A stretch of DNA of 36,854 nt from an uncultured Acetatifactor sp. (GCA_947581905.1 CANPWC010000003.1:1-36854); one strand, 5' to 3'. Positions 23,430 through 32,081 are shown, counted from the first letter of the stretch. The notes: generated by a model not told the origin, from the sequence alone. Program-made: numbers and translations.

Positions 23430-24546
23430 AATATTGAAAATCCTCTAAAAAGTGTATGCAGTTATACAAAACCAGCACATCCGTGCTGGCGCCCATGTAC
23501 GGATCCATCAGCTGGGACAGCCTGCCGTTGTAATAACGCAGGTCCACCACATAAATGCGCTCATAATGGGGCGTAAGCAGGGGGATGAAGCAGTTCGCGT
23601 AGGAATCCTTTAACACGAAAAGTTCCCGCCCGTTCTGATATCCGGTCTCAACCTCCACGAAGCCATGGTTGTCGTCCAGGAAAAAGCCGTACTTGTTCTT
23701 CCCCTCCAGGTAAGAATCCTCATAAAGGGAAGAAGTCTCGGTATTGTAATCATAAGTGACCTTCACAGGCCTATCCAGGGTCTCAGGGAAGAAGCGGATC
23801 TCGTCCGCCGCCACGGGCAGGTTGATCTTGGAATGCAGCGTGCCCAGGAAATCCTGTGTGACCGTTTCCATGCCCTGCGTATCGTATTTGACATTTGTCA
23901 GCTTCCCGGTATGTCCAAGCCAGGCCTGGTACCCATAATAGGCGCCCAGGGAGGTCCAATGGTGGTCCGTCCGGTAATAAATCTCTTCCTGCGCATGCTC
24001 CCGTAGCGCGGACGCCACATCAATGTAGGCTTCCTCTCCCACGGCGGACCGCGCCTGGCCAAGCAATTCATCCTGGTCATAGAACGGCGCGTATGCCGGC
24101 AGCTTGTCCGTCAGCACATTGTCCGCGGTCGGCACCAGCATGACCTTCGCCCCATATTTTACCACCAAGCCCTGCAACAGCCTAAGCTTCGACGCCACGG
24201 TCTTGGCATCCACGTCCTCCGGGAGGTGCTGCTCGATCAGGTACCGGTCCTTGCCCAAATATACGCCGTTGATCTCTTTTTTCCGTAAAAAAAGCTCACT
24301 GCGGGTCTTAAGCTCAATCCAGTTGTCCCGCCCTACGAACTGATCCGAAACATAGTCCTCATATTGTTCCATGAATTTCCCGCTGGCAAGCGCTTCCCAG
24401 CTAAGCGCCGGACGCTTCGCCAGGACGCGGTTCTCATTTTCTGAAAAAAGCCGATCCTCCTGCACCAGGTCCACGATCAGGAAAAGCAGCATGATCGCGC
24501 ACAAAAAGCCGACTGCCAACCAGGCGTCCTGTTTATCGTCATCCAT
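23422..24546 (-). CDS. DHHW-family (AlgJ/AlgX-like) cell-surface acylation protein
   Basis: A 374-residue protein with one N-terminal transmembrane helix (about 10-28) and an extracytoplasmic domain. YRTDHHWT (191-198) is the signature of the DHHW family, related to the SGNH-like AlgJ/AlgX O-acetylation proteins; KDSYANC (313-319) supplies a probable catalytic Ser. It lies 17 bases downstream of an MBOAT gene. In known systems the MBOAT protein moves acyl groups across the membrane and such a partner transfers them to a polymer. The acceptor here is unknown. The ATG follows GGAGGCG. Confidence 0.82.
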   Translation of the reverse strand: MDDDKQDAWLAVGFLCAIMLLFLIVDLVQEDRLFSENENRVLAKRPALSWEALASGKFMEQYEDYVSDQFVGRDNWIELKTRSELFLRKKEINGVYLGKDRYLIEQHLPEDVDAKTVASKLRLLQGLVVKYGAKVMLVPTADNVLTDKLPAYAPFYDQDELLGQARSAVGEEAYIDVASALREHAQEEIYYRTDHHWTSLGAYYGYQAWLGHTGKLTNVKYDTQGMETVTQDFLGTLHSKINLPVAADEIRFFPETLDRPVKVTYDYNTETSSLYEDSYLEGKNKYGFFLDDNHGFVEVETGYQNGRELFVLKDSYANCFIPLLTPHYERIYVVDLRYYNGRLSQLMDPYMGASTDVLVLYNCIHFLEDFQYYG

Positions 24547-24563
24547 GAGTCCCGCCTCCTATC

Positions 24564-26018
24564 TCAAAATCGGAAATACAAAAAGGGATTATACGAAGCA
24601 TCCACCACATAAGCCAAGGATGCCAGCAGCAAAAGGGCGGGGACCGCTTTCTGCAGCAGCCTGCGCAAAGCGATGCCTGCGCCGCCCTGGGCCCGCTCTA
24701 AGGCATCGGACCCCCACTCCATCACCGGCGTCGCCAAAAACATGGCAGCCGCCAGGACGAAGAAATATTCCAAAAGTAAAAACAGCCCCCTGTCGCTGTA
24801 CCACCCTGCGCCGTTCGCCCCGAACATGGCCCTCAGGTACCAGAGGAACTGCGAGACGCCCTCCACCTCGAAAAAGACCCAGCCCACCAGAACGACCACC
24901 ATGGAATAGGCCCAGCCCACTATTTTCGGCAGATGCTCAAGCGCCTTGCCCAGGAAAGATTTCTCCAAGATCAAAAACGCCGCGAACCACAATCCCCAAA
25001 GCAGGAAATTCCAGCCTGCGCCATGCCAGATGCCGGTCAACATCCACACGGCCAGGATGTTGAACATCTGCCTGCCCAGGCCCTTTCGGTTGCCTCCCAA
25101 AGGGATATAGACATAATCCCGGAACCAGCTTCCCAGGCTGATATGCCATCTGCGCCAAAATTCCGTGATCGAGGCGCAGGTATAGGGATGGCGGAAATTT
25201 TCCGGGAAATGGAAGCCCAGGATGGACCCCAGACCGATCGCCATGTCTGAATAGCCGGAAAAGTCAAAATAAATCTGCAGGGCAAAGGCGGTAATCCCCA
25301 GCCAGGCGCTCAACACGTCCATGGAGGCGTAATCCATCACCTGGATTTCTTCCCAAAGCATGCCGATATTGTTGGCTAACAACACCTTTTTGCCCAAGCC
25401 TACGGCGAAGCGGCGGCAGCCATAACTGATCCCCAGGATGTCCGTCTTGCGCTCATGCAGGTCGCGTTCCACATCCGTGTATTTCACGATCGGCCCTGCG
25501 ATAAGCTGGGGGAACATGGTGACGAACACCGCAAAATCCAGGAAGTTCCGCTGCACGCCCGCCTTGCCCCGGTACACGTCTATGGTATAGGACATCGTCT
25601 GGAACGTGTAGAAAGAAATGCCGATGGGAAGCGGCAGCCCCAGCAGAGGGATCTTCGTCCCCAAAAGAAAGTTCACCGTCCCGACCAAAAAGTCCGCATA
25701 TTTAAAAAAGCCCAGCACGAAAAGATTGATGCAAATGGAGGAAGCCAGGAGCGCCTTCGCCTTACGCCTGCCGCGTCCGGACCCCGATTCCCTGCAATTC
25801 GCGATGGCCCTGCCATGGAGATAGTCGGAAACCGTGGAAAACAGCATGAGCGTTATGTAGACCGGTTCCCCCCAGGCATAAAAAACAAGGCTGCCCAAAA
25901 AGAGGATGACGTTCTTCATCCTCTGGGCAACCCGGTCAGGGAACACGTTCGCTAAGAAATAAAGCAACAAGAAAAAGGGCAAAAAACGAAATAGGAAGAT
26001 GATACTGCTGAAAACCAT
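24564..26018 (-). CDS. MBOAT-family O-acyltransferase (AlgI/DltB-like)
   Basis: A 484-residue polytopic membrane protein of the MBOAT family. The conserved features are YFDFSGYSDMAIGLG (about 250-264), FWRRWHISLGSWFRDYVYIPLGG (shortened; about 287-309) and the catalytic His332 in LTGIWHGAGWNF. The PIGISFYTFQ segment is also typical. It would pass an acyl group across the membrane for transfer to a surface polymer. The DHHW protein downstream and the DUF4358 lipoprotein 16 bases upstream probably belong to the same module. The donor and acceptor cannot be told from sequence; DltB-type D-alanylation seems less likely because no dltA/dltC lies nearby. Confidence 0.9.
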   Translation of the reverse strand: MVFSSIIFLFRFLPFFLLLYFLANVFPDRVAQRMKNVILFLGSLVFYAWGEPVYITLMLFSTVSDYLHGRAIANCRESGSGRGRRKAKALLASSICINLFVLGFFKYADFLVGTVNFLLGTKIPLLGLPLPIGISFYTFQTMSYTIDVYRGKAGVQRNFLDFAVFVTMFPQLIAGPIVKYTDVERDLHERKTDILGISYGCRRFAVGLGKKVLLANNIGMLWEEIQVMDYASMDVLSAWLGITAFALQIYFDFSGYSDMAIGLGSILGFHFPENFRHPYTCASITEFWRRWHISLGSWFRDYVYIPLGGNRKGLGRQMFNILAVWMLTGIWHGAGWNFLLWGLWFAAFLILEKSFLGKALEHLPKIVGWAYSMVVVLVGWVFFEVEGVSQFLWYLRAMFGANGAGWYSDRGLFLLLEYFFVLAAAMFLATPVMEWGSDALERAQGGAGIALRRLLQKAVPALLLLASLAYVVDASYNPFLYFRF

Positions 26019-26034
26019 GCCTCAGACCCCGTTC

Positions 26035-26754
26035 TTACTGGTTTAAATAATCCTCGATCGCATCCAGGGCCAGCTGGTTCTGTTCCTGGCAATGCTCAAT
26101 GACCACTTCATCTCCGGAATCCAACAAATCGTCCACATCTGCGCCCAGTTGGACGAAACATACATAATCCCCCACCGTTTCCACGACGGAAGCCTGGATC
26201 TTGCCCAGGTTCTGGGGATATTGCATCGTGTCCTGCACCATCCTGTCACGGTATGCGCTAAGGGCTTCCTCCACCTCTTCGGCACAGCCCTCTTTCGGCT
26301 TCACTACCAGGATCATGTCCACGTTGGTGCTGATCATGGGCATCTCGCCGAAATAATCCTCATACAGGTCGGCGGACAGCCCGAAAGCCCCTTCCAGGTA
26401 ATCCGTATAAATCATGGTGTTCGGCCAATAGTCGCTGCCCAGGGCATCCGTCACCGCTTTCTTGACGCCCTCCATCTCTTCGCTCCAACTCTCCGGATAG
26501 ATGTCTTCCGCCGCATCAGAACCGCCCTCGCCCGTCACGGCATCTCCCGTATCAGGAACGGTCCCTTCTTCACCAGCCCCCAGACTGCCGTCCTGGGAAT
26601 CCTCATCCTCCTTCGGACCCTGTGCCTCGGCATCCTCCCCGGCAGGCTCCTCCACCTGGGAACCCCCCGTCCCATCGTCTTTGTCCTTCGTTCCGCAGGC
26701 AGTAAGCGAAAACGCCAACGCCAACACACATAGCCATATGATTTTCTTTTTCAT
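26035..26754 (-). CDS. DUF4358-type lipoprotein
   Basis: A 239-residue secreted lipoprotein. The signal peptide (MKKKIIWLCVLALAFSLTAC) ends in the lipobox LTAC. A Gly/Glu/Asp-rich linker runs to about 85. The C-terminal domain, with an EEALSAYRDRMVQDT helix followed by VGDYVCFVQLG, fits DUF4358. Families of this kind recur beside MBOAT/DHHW genes in Lachnospiraceae, so a role in surface acylation is inferred from context only. The ATG at 26754 is preceded by AAAGGA; a GTG two codons upstream is possible. Confidence 0.72.
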   Translation of the reverse strand: MKKKIIWLCVLALAFSLTACGTKDKDDGTGGSQVEEPAGEDAEAQGPKEDEDSQDGSLGAGEEGTVPDTGDAVTGEGGSDAAEDIYPESWSEEMEGVKKAVTDALGSDYWPNTMIYTDYLEGAFGLSADLYEDYFGEMPMISTNVDMILVVKPKEGCAEEVEEALSAYRDRMVQDTMQYPQNLGKIQASVVETVGDYVCFVQLGADVDDLLDSGDEVVIEHCQEQNQLALDAIEDYLNQ

Positions 26755-26828
26755 GGTCACACCATCCTTTTATGAAATCCTTTCTGAAATCCTTGTTTAA
26801 GCAAAACCAATTCCTAAGCACAAGTTTA

Positions 26829-28031
26829 TCACATTTCCGCCCGTTTGCATAGCCGTTTCTTTAAACTGGTGCAGATCTGCTGCACAATGATGAACCCCAA
26901 AGGACCTTTCACGATCCCCCAGACGCCGAACAGCCCGATGCCCGCATAAACGCTGGCCAATACCGCGATCGGCGGCACGCCGATGCGGCTGCCGATCAGA
27001 CGCGGCTCCATCAGTTCCCTGACCAATACGCAGCAGGCATATAGGGCAAGGCAAAGGACGGCTTGCCAGATATTGCCGCCAAACAGCCTGACCGCGGCAA
27101 GCGGCACCAGGACGATGCCCGTCCCAATGAAAGGAAGCGCATCCAGCAGTCCGGCCAACAGCCCCCATAAAGCGCCCATCTCGATCCCGGCGACGCTCAA
27201 TGCCAACGCGGACAAGGTCCCGATCACGCTCATGATGACAAGCTGCGCCTTGACGAAAGTGGCGATATAGCGGATCACGCCGCAGATCACCTCTAACAAT
27301 ACATGAAATTCCTCCCGGTCCAGCAGCTTATTCATGATCTCGTCATAGTCCTTGGCCAACAGGACGGTCGCAATGACGAACGTGGCCAGGAATCCGCCGA
27401 ACGCCGCAATTCCTTTCATATATTCCAACGACTGGGCCAGCATGCCGGGCACCGCCTTGGACTGAAAGAAGCCGAACCCCTGCTCCACGTAGGAAAGCAG
27501 CGTCTCGCTCAGGTACTCCCCATCAATGCCCAAGGCATGTCCCGCAAGATGGCTTATGTTATAAACCAAAATCCCCAGGTCCTGCTCCAGCCCTTCCAGG
27601 CTTGCGATCCACTTCGGCAGGCTCCCCACGATCCAGGAAAACAAAAGCCAGACGATGGCCGCCAAAGCCGCGCAGGCGACCAGCAAAAGGAGGACGACGC
27701 CAATCTGGCGATGGATGTGGAGCTTCTTTTGAAGCTTTAGAAGAAACGGGCCGAACATGGTCACAAATAGCACCGCGACCAACACCGGCGCGATCAGGGG
27801 AGAAATGTAGCGCAAGAAAAAATAGACTGCCCCTATGACGGCAAGCAGCGTAAGCGCCTGGCCGCCCCGGAAAGCCTTGGCCGCGCCTTCCCGTAATCCC
27901 CCTTGCCCCGTGCCTTTCCGATCCGTGCCAGTCCAGCTTCCGCCAACCTGGTCCCCGCCAGTCCAGCCCCCGCCAACCTGATCCGCGCCAGCCTGCCCCG
28001 TGCCAGCCCGATCCATGTCATCCCTGCCCAT
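26829..28031 (-). CDS. AI-2E family (TqsA/YtvI-like) membrane transporter
   Basis: A 400-residue membrane protein. From about residue 55 it follows the AI-2E transporter family: two N-terminal helices, a soluble region with SLPKWIASLEGLEQDLG, then helices including LDALPFIGTGIVLVPLA, and a final GxxGVxxGPL-like VWGIVKGPLGF. Substrates differ between members and are unknown here. The first 55 residues are unusual: three ten-residue repeats of the xDQVGGGWTG type, encoded by 30-bp DNA repeats. The start is uncertain; the ATG at 28031 has AAAGG about 11 bases upstream. It lies 87 bases after the RluA-like gene. Confidence 0.82.
   Translation of the reverse strand: MGRDDMDRAGTGQAGADQVGGGWTGGDQVGGSWTGTDRKGTGQGGLREGAAKAFRGGQALTLLAVIGAVYFFLRYISPLIAPVLVAVLFVTMFGPFLLKLQKKLHIHRQIGVVLLLLVACAALAAIVWLLFSWIVGSLPKWIASLEGLEQDLGILVYNISHLAGHALGIDGEYLSETLLSYVEQGFGFFQSKAVPGMLAQSLEYMKGIAAFGGFLATFVIATVLLAKDYDEIMNKLLDREEFHVLLEVICGVIRYIATFVKAQLVIMSVIGTLSALALSVAGIEMGALWGLLAGLLDALPFIGTGIVLVPLAAVRLFGGNIWQAVLCLALYACCVLVRELMEPRLIGSRIGVPPIAVLASVYAGIGLFGVWGIVKGPLGFIIVQQICTSLKKRLCKRAEM
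27931..27990. repeat. 30-bp coding tandem repeat at the 5' end of the AI-2E gene
   Basis: Units 27931-27960 and 27961-27990 differ at only a few bases; a decayed third unit follows. They encode ten-residue repeats. The stretch is open in a second minus-strand frame as well (28117-27833), a by-product of its composition. Confidence 0.8.
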
Positions 28032-28118
28032 GCCATCCCGACCTTTCTTCGATTTGGCGCTTCTGCCGGTTTCCTTTTCAACCGCGCCTCCGGTATAGTA
28101 TGGGCGGAATCTTCCATT

Positions 28119-28976
28119 TTATGTGGGGAAGCCTGGAAACAGGCCGAAAGGAGGCGTCTGGGGGCTGACCTCGAACGACATCGACTTCCCGGTGCGCGGG
28201 TGCCGGAAAGAGACCTGGCTGGCGCACAGGGCGATGCCTCCCTGGAATGGATTCACCAACAGAGAAGCCGTATCGGACGCCACTGTGGCGTCTGACGCAT
28301 CGGGCAGTTGCGCCCCACCATATTTCCGGTCCCCAAGGATGGGCAGCCCGGCATGGGCAAGCTGGGCACGGATTTGATGAAACCGCCCCGTATCGATCCG
28401 CACTTCCAAAAGCGCCATATCGAACGGCTCTTTCCTGCGCCCCACCACACGATAATGAAGAACTGCGATCCTGCCAGCGCGGTCCGCGCCTGCCTCTCCA
28501 ACGATCTCGCCGGCGCGGTCCGTGCCTGCCTCCTCCACGATCCTGGCGACGCGGTCCTCCGCGTCCCGCAGCAGGTAATCCGTCAATGTCGCGGCATCCG
28601 CGGCAGGATTGCCGCAGACCACGGCATGATAGCGCTTATTCAAAGCGCCCTGCTCCAGCTGGGCGGACAGCCTGGCCGCGTCCGCCTTGGTCTTGGCGAA
28701 GACCAGAAGCCCCTCTACCGGCTGGTCCAGGCGATGCACCACCCCTACATAAGGCAGCGTCCCCTGCCTTGCGGGGGCACGACGTGAAGCGCCGGCGCGC
28801 CCATTTTCTCCTATCGCGCCATTTTCCCCCTGGGAGCGGGCGCTTCCCTGGGACAGGTATTTGCGCAGCTCGCTGACCACGTCCGACTGCCCGACCCGGG
28901 CAGTCTGCGTGGCCAATCCGGCCGGTTTATATAGGACCAGGACGCTTCCATCCTCATACACGATTTTCGTCTTCAT
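28119..28976 (-). CDS. RluA-family pseudouridine synthase
   Basis: A 285-residue enzyme that isomerises uridine in RNA. The catalytic motif HRLDQPVEG (81-89) holds Asp84. An early IVYEDGSVLVLYKPAG and a late RFHQIRAQLAH with GDRKYGG are family features. Two low-complexity insertions (about 44-72 and 143-165, Gly/Ala/Arg-rich) interrupt the fold at loop positions and look like repeat expansions. HRLD followed by QPVEG, not TSG, marks the subgroup often annotated RluA/RluD-like in Clostridia; the RNA target is unknown. The ATG at 28976 has AGAAAGG seven bases upstream. Confidence 0.87.
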   Translation of the reverse strand: MKTKIVYEDGSVLVLYKPAGLATQTARVGQSDVVSELRKYLSQGSARSQGENGAIGENGRAGASRRAPARQGTLPYVGVVHRLDQPVEGLLVFAKTKADAARLSAQLEQGALNKRYHAVVCGNPAADAATLTDYLLRDAEDRVARIVEEAGTDRAGEIVGEAGADRAGRIAVLHYRVVGRRKEPFDMALLEVRIDTGRFHQIRAQLAHAGLPILGDRKYGGAQLPDASDATVASDTASLLVNPFQGGIALCASQVSFRHPRTGKSMSFEVSPQTPPFGLFPGFPT

Positions 28977-29028
28977 GTTCATCCTTTCTTGCATGGCAGG
29001 AACCAACCTACGCGCGTCTGCCTGAAAA

Positions 29029-30603
29029 TCACCTCCGCAGCCCTTTCGGGTAATGGTTTTTCAGGATGCCCCCAGCCAGCTTGCCCCAGCCAAGGCTATA
29101 ACCGTCCACCGCCACCAAATGCCAGCCCTTGTCCCCTTGCGCCGGGAACGTGTTCCCTTTTAAATATTCCTGGACCTTGGGACCGTCCGCTTCCAAGTTA
29201 TCACAATGCCGCGCCATCTGCGGCTTCAGGAACAGGGCAAGGGCGTGGGAGGGCTCAAAGCGCCCTTTCTTCAAAGTCCCCAAATGAAGCCCGGGACGTA
29301 AGACCTTAAGCCCTTTCAGGCTGGGCATTCCCTGTGGGCTTATATAAAGCTGGTCGCCAAACCGCAAAAAGATGCGCCCACATTCCTGCCCGTCCCAGGC
29401 GGGCGGATCTAGCCTGCCCAAAAGTTCCTCGATCGGCGCGGTAAGCGCCTCTTTTTCAAAAGCGAAATAATCCGCACATTCTTTTCGGGAAATCCCCTTT
29501 TCCAATCCATTCGCCGGCCAGGCACGCTCCTGTCCGTCCCAATCCCCCGCCCTGCGCAGCACGGCGGCGAAATGCCCTTCCCCATCCAGCCGATGAGGCC
29601 ACAAACGCACCGTCCGCGACAGGCTTTGCGCCAAAGCCGCGTCACAGTCCAAGGGAGCGCCCGCCACATCGACGCACCACTCCGCCCTCCCGGGCAGGAA
29701 CGTCCCTCGGGCAGGCTGCCCAGCCGCGAAGCCCCCAGCCGCTGGCGCCGAACTTTCCGCCTGCCCCGCTGCAGCCGCGGCTACCGGACCCTCCCCACGC
29801 CCTACCACTGGCGCCATGCCGCCCATCTGCCCCGCCGCATCCTCCAGGGAAAACTCCCCATGCCGCATCAGGAAGCGGGCGACGCTCCCTTCATTTTCCG
29901 CCGGTTCAAACGTACAGGTGGAATATACCAAACGCCCGCCAGGGCGCACCATGCGGGCAGCCTGGTCCAGGATCTCATCCTGCCTGGCCGCGCATAGGCG
30001 CACATTGTCAAGGCTCCATTCCTCCCGCGCTTCTTCTTTCTTGCGGAACATCCCCTCGCCGGAGCAGGGTGCGTCCACCAAGACCCGGTCAAAATAATCC
30101 GGGAACGCCTCCGCCAGGCGCTGGGGCGTCTCATTCGTCACCAGGCAGTTGGAACCCCCTAAGCGCTCCACGTTTTCCGACAGGATCTTCGCCCGTGCCG
30201 GGTGGATCTCGTTGCTCACAAGGATCCCCGCCCCTTTCATGGCGGCGGCAATCTGCGTGCTCTTTCCGCCGGGGGCCGCGCAAAGGTCCATGACACGCTC
30301 GCCGGGGCAAGGTGACAGCAGTGTCACCGGCAGCATGGCGCTGGGTTCCTGGATATAATAAGCCCCTGCCTCATGATAAGGATGCTTCCCTGGCTGGTCT
30401 TCCTTTCCATAATAGAAGCCATCCTCCGCCCAAGGCACCCTGGATAAGTGAAACGGGCACTTTTGCAGGAACGCTTCCGGTTCAGCCTTCCAGGCATTTA
30501 AACGAAGCGCCTGAAAGCTCTCCTTTTCCAGGCTGGCTAAGAACTCCTCCGCCTCTTCTCCAAGCAAGTCCCGCATCCTTTGCACAAACGCCACCGGCAA
30601 CAT
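29029..30603 (-). CDS. 16S rRNA m5C methyltransferase, RsmF-like (NOL1/NOP2/Sun family)
   Basis: A 524-residue RNA (cytosine-5) methyltransferase. SAM motif I is MDLCAAPGGKS (105-115), the release Cys180 lies in DAPCSGEGMFRK and the catalytic Cys230 in STCTFEPAENE. The C-terminal portion (about 310-524) has the PUA-like RNA-binding extension of RsmF. An Ala/Gly-rich insertion (about 258-300) separates the domains. The ATG follows AAGGAGG, and the promoter at 30663-30691 lies 60 bases upstream. It heads a long run of same-strand genes ending at glgB. Confidence 0.88.
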   Translation of the reverse strand: MLPVAFVQRMRDLLGEEAEEFLASLEKESFQALRLNAWKAEPEAFLQKCPFHLSRVPWAEDGFYYGKEDQPGKHPYHEAGAYYIQEPSAMLPVTLLSPCPGERVMDLCAAPGGKSTQIAAAMKGAGILVSNEIHPARAKILSENVERLGGSNCLVTNETPQRLAEAFPDYFDRVLVDAPCSGEGMFRKKEEAREEWSLDNVRLCAARQDEILDQAARMVRPGGRLVYSTCTFEPAENEGSVARFLMRHGEFSLEDAAGQMGGMAPVVGRGEGPVAAAAAGQAESSAPAAGGFAAGQPARGTFLPGRAEWCVDVAGAPLDCDAALAQSLSRTVRLWPHRLDGEGHFAAVLRRAGDWDGQERAWPANGLEKGISRKECADYFAFEKEALTAPIEELLGRLDPPAWDGQECGRIFLRFGDQLYISPQGMPSLKGLKVLRPGLHLGTLKKGRFEPSHALALFLKPQMARHCDNLEADGPKVQEYLKGNTFPAQGDKGWHLVAVDGYSLGWGKLAGGILKNHYPKGLRR

Positions 30604-30662
30604 CCCATCGCCCTCCTTTTCACGCCAAAGCCCCGTTTGGGCGTTTCCATCGTGTGAGTACC

Positions 30663-30691
30663 ATTTTATTATGAACCATTCCGCAAATCAA
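30663..30691 (-). promoter_or_regulatory. Sigma-A promoter upstream of the RsmF-like gene
   Basis: On the minus strand TTGATT (30691-30686) and TAAAAT (30668-30663) are 17 bases apart. It stands back-to-back with the MerR promoter at 30735-30765. Confidence 0.5.
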
Positions 30692-30734
30692 TAGAAAGAA
30701 TCTTGCATTTTTGAAAAAAATCCGCGAAAAAGCC

Positions 30735-30765
30735 TTGACCTTCCACCTGGTGGAAGGGGTATGAT
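30735..30765 (+). promoter_or_regulatory. MerR-type promoter with 19-bp spacer and perfect dyad
   Basis: TTGACC (30735-30740) and TATGAT (30760-30765) are separated by 19 bases instead of 17, the known hallmark of MerR-activated promoters. The spacer region carries a perfect inverted repeat, CCTTCCACC-T-GGTGGAAGG (30739-30757, nine bases each arm). A MerR dimer bound here would untwist the spacer. The promoter directly precedes the merR gene, so autoregulation is expected. Confidence 0.9.
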
Positions 30766-30808
30766 AAAGAGGAAACCAAGGCATGAAATGAAAAGAGGCG
30801 AGGCTGCC

Positions 30809-31459
30809 ATGAAGATCAATGAAGTGGAAGCCCTGGTAGGCATCACGAAGAAAAACATTCGTTTCTATGAGGGAAAAGGCTTGCTCTCCCCTTTGCGCAA
30901 CGGAGAAAACGGATACCGGGACTACGGCAGGGAAGAAGTCGCCATCCTGCAGCGGATCAAGCTGCTTCGGAAGCTGGGCGTCCCCATCGAAGAGATCCGC
31001 AGGATGCAGACGGGGGCCCAGACCGTGGGAGACGGCATGAAACGGCACCTGATCACCTTGGAGCGTGAACGACAGAACTTGGAACAGGCCATCCGCTTCT
31101 GCACCCTTTTGCAGGAAAAGGACATCCCTTTATCCGAATTGGACGCGGGGCAGGTGCTGGAAGAGATGGACCGCCTGGAACAGGCCGGCACCACGTTCCA
31201 AAACAAGCAGGTCAGAGACATCCGCATCCGCTATGTAGCGCCCGTCCTGATCACGGCCGCGACCGTCTTACTTATGACGTGCCTCCTTGTGCTGTTCGCC
31301 CATACTTACTATATGGATCAAGGGAAAGTCATTCCCTTTGCCATCGTATGGATCATATTCCTTGCCCCGGTCTTAGTGTCCGGAGGCGTAGTATCCGCCC
31401 TTTACCAACGCATCCGTGAAATCATGAAAGGAGAAGCTGATGATGCAAAACAATACTAA
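30809..31459 (+). CDS. MerR-family regulator with C-terminal membrane domain
   Basis: A 216-residue protein. Residues 1-70 are a MerR winged HTH (VEALVGITKKNIRFYEGKGL, YRDYGREEVAILQRI). A dimerising coiled coil follows (about 80-140). Residues 143-216 contain two transmembrane helices and end LYQRIREIMKGEADDAKQY, in place of a soluble effector pocket. No Cys pair for metals is seen. It should bind the dyad upstream of its own gene from the membrane. The ATG at 30809 is preceded by GAGGCGAGG; the frame is open to 30761, but that lies inside the -10 box. Its 3' end overlaps the next gene by 20 bases. Confidence 0.87.
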   Translation: MKINEVEALVGITKKNIRFYEGKGLLSPLRNGENGYRDYGREEVAILQRIKLLRKLGVPIEEIRRMQTGAQTVGDGMKRHLITLERERQNLEQAIRFCTLLQEKDIPLSELDAGQVLEEMDRLEQAGTTFQNKQVRDIRIRYVAPVLITAATVLLMTCLLVLFAHTYYMDQGKVIPFAIVWIIFLAPVLVSGGVVSALYQRIREIMKGEADDAKQY

Positions 31460-31718
31460 CCGTCCGAATCGGAAAAAAGTCGCCCCAATCGTCATCACTA
31501 TCGTGGTGGTTCTTTATATCCTGTCGCTCCTGGCCATTTTAACCAAGATCATATCGTTTTCCAGGCAACAGCTCGCGGAGGATGCAGGACCTCTCCTCCC
31601 GATCTTAGGGATTTACGCCATCTTAGGCATCGTGGTGATCTTCGGCGTCATTAAGGCTATGCTGCAGCGTATGAAAGAAATTGATCGGGGAGAGGAAGAA
31701 GAAGCATCCAAATATTAA
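31440..31718 (+). CDS. Small two-helix membrane protein, paralogue of the MerR tail
   Basis: A 92-residue protein with two transmembrane helices (about 14-38 and 48-70). From residue 14 it aligns end-to-end with residues 143-216 of the preceding regulator: VAPIVIT against VAPVLIT, and LQRMKEIDRGEEEEASKY against YQRIREIMKGEADDAKQY. The two are therefore homologous and probably arose by tandem duplication. It may pair with the regulator in the membrane and hold or release it. AAAGGAG lies six bases before the first of two consecutive ATGs. It overlaps the regulator gene by 20 bases. No known family name comes to mind. Confidence 0.75.
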   Translation: MMQNNTNRPNRKKVAPIVITIVVVLYILSLLAILTKIISFSRQQLAEDAGPLLPILGIYAILGIVVIFGVIKAMLQRMKEIDRGEEEEASKY

Positions 31719-31743
31719 ACCAGAGGAAGGAGAGGATTTTAAA

Positions 31744-32055
31744 ATGTTGTTGTTCAATATCGACTATGTACCGGGTAAAGAATTGGAAGCATTAGGCCTG
31801 GTGAAAGGGACCGTGGTACAGTCCAAGAATTTCGGGAAAGATTTCATGGCAGGCATGAAGACCCTTGTCGGCGGAGAGATCGCCAGCTACACCGAAATGC
31901 TGGTGGAAGCCCGCCAAATTGCCACCAAGAGGATGGTGGACGAGGCTACCGCCCTGGGGGCGGACGCCGTGGTCAACGTACGGTTCGGCTCCTCCAGCGT
32001 CATGCAGGGCGCCGCGGAAGTATTGGCTTATGGGACTGCCGTGCGGTTCAAATAA
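31744..32055 (+). CDS. YbjQ (UPF0145) family protein
   Basis: A 103-residue protein matching YbjQ: LGLVKGTVVQSKNFGKDF, then a helix with EARQIATKRMVDEATALGADAVVNVRF and a final YGTAV. Such proteins form pentamers; they are often labelled heavy-metal-binding, but their role is not established. The ATG at 31744 follows AAGGAGAGG and starts the conserved domain; the open frame begins at 31681 inside the preceding gene. It is the third gene of the MerR-controlled operon, so it is a candidate effector or target of that system. Confidence 0.82.
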   Translation: MLLFNIDYVPGKELEALGLVKGTVVQSKNFGKDFMAGMKTLVGGEIASYTEMLVEARQIATKRMVDEATALGADAVVNVRFGSSSVMQGAAEVLAYGTAVRFK

Positions 32056-32081
32056 AACACGTATTGAATAAAGCGTGAAGC

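Noticed and set aside
27833-28117. 94-codon minus-strand frame opening right after the RluA-like stop
   Set aside because: It is out of frame with the AI-2E transporter, Arg/Ala-rich, and open only because of the 30-bp repeats; no ribosome binding site is seen.
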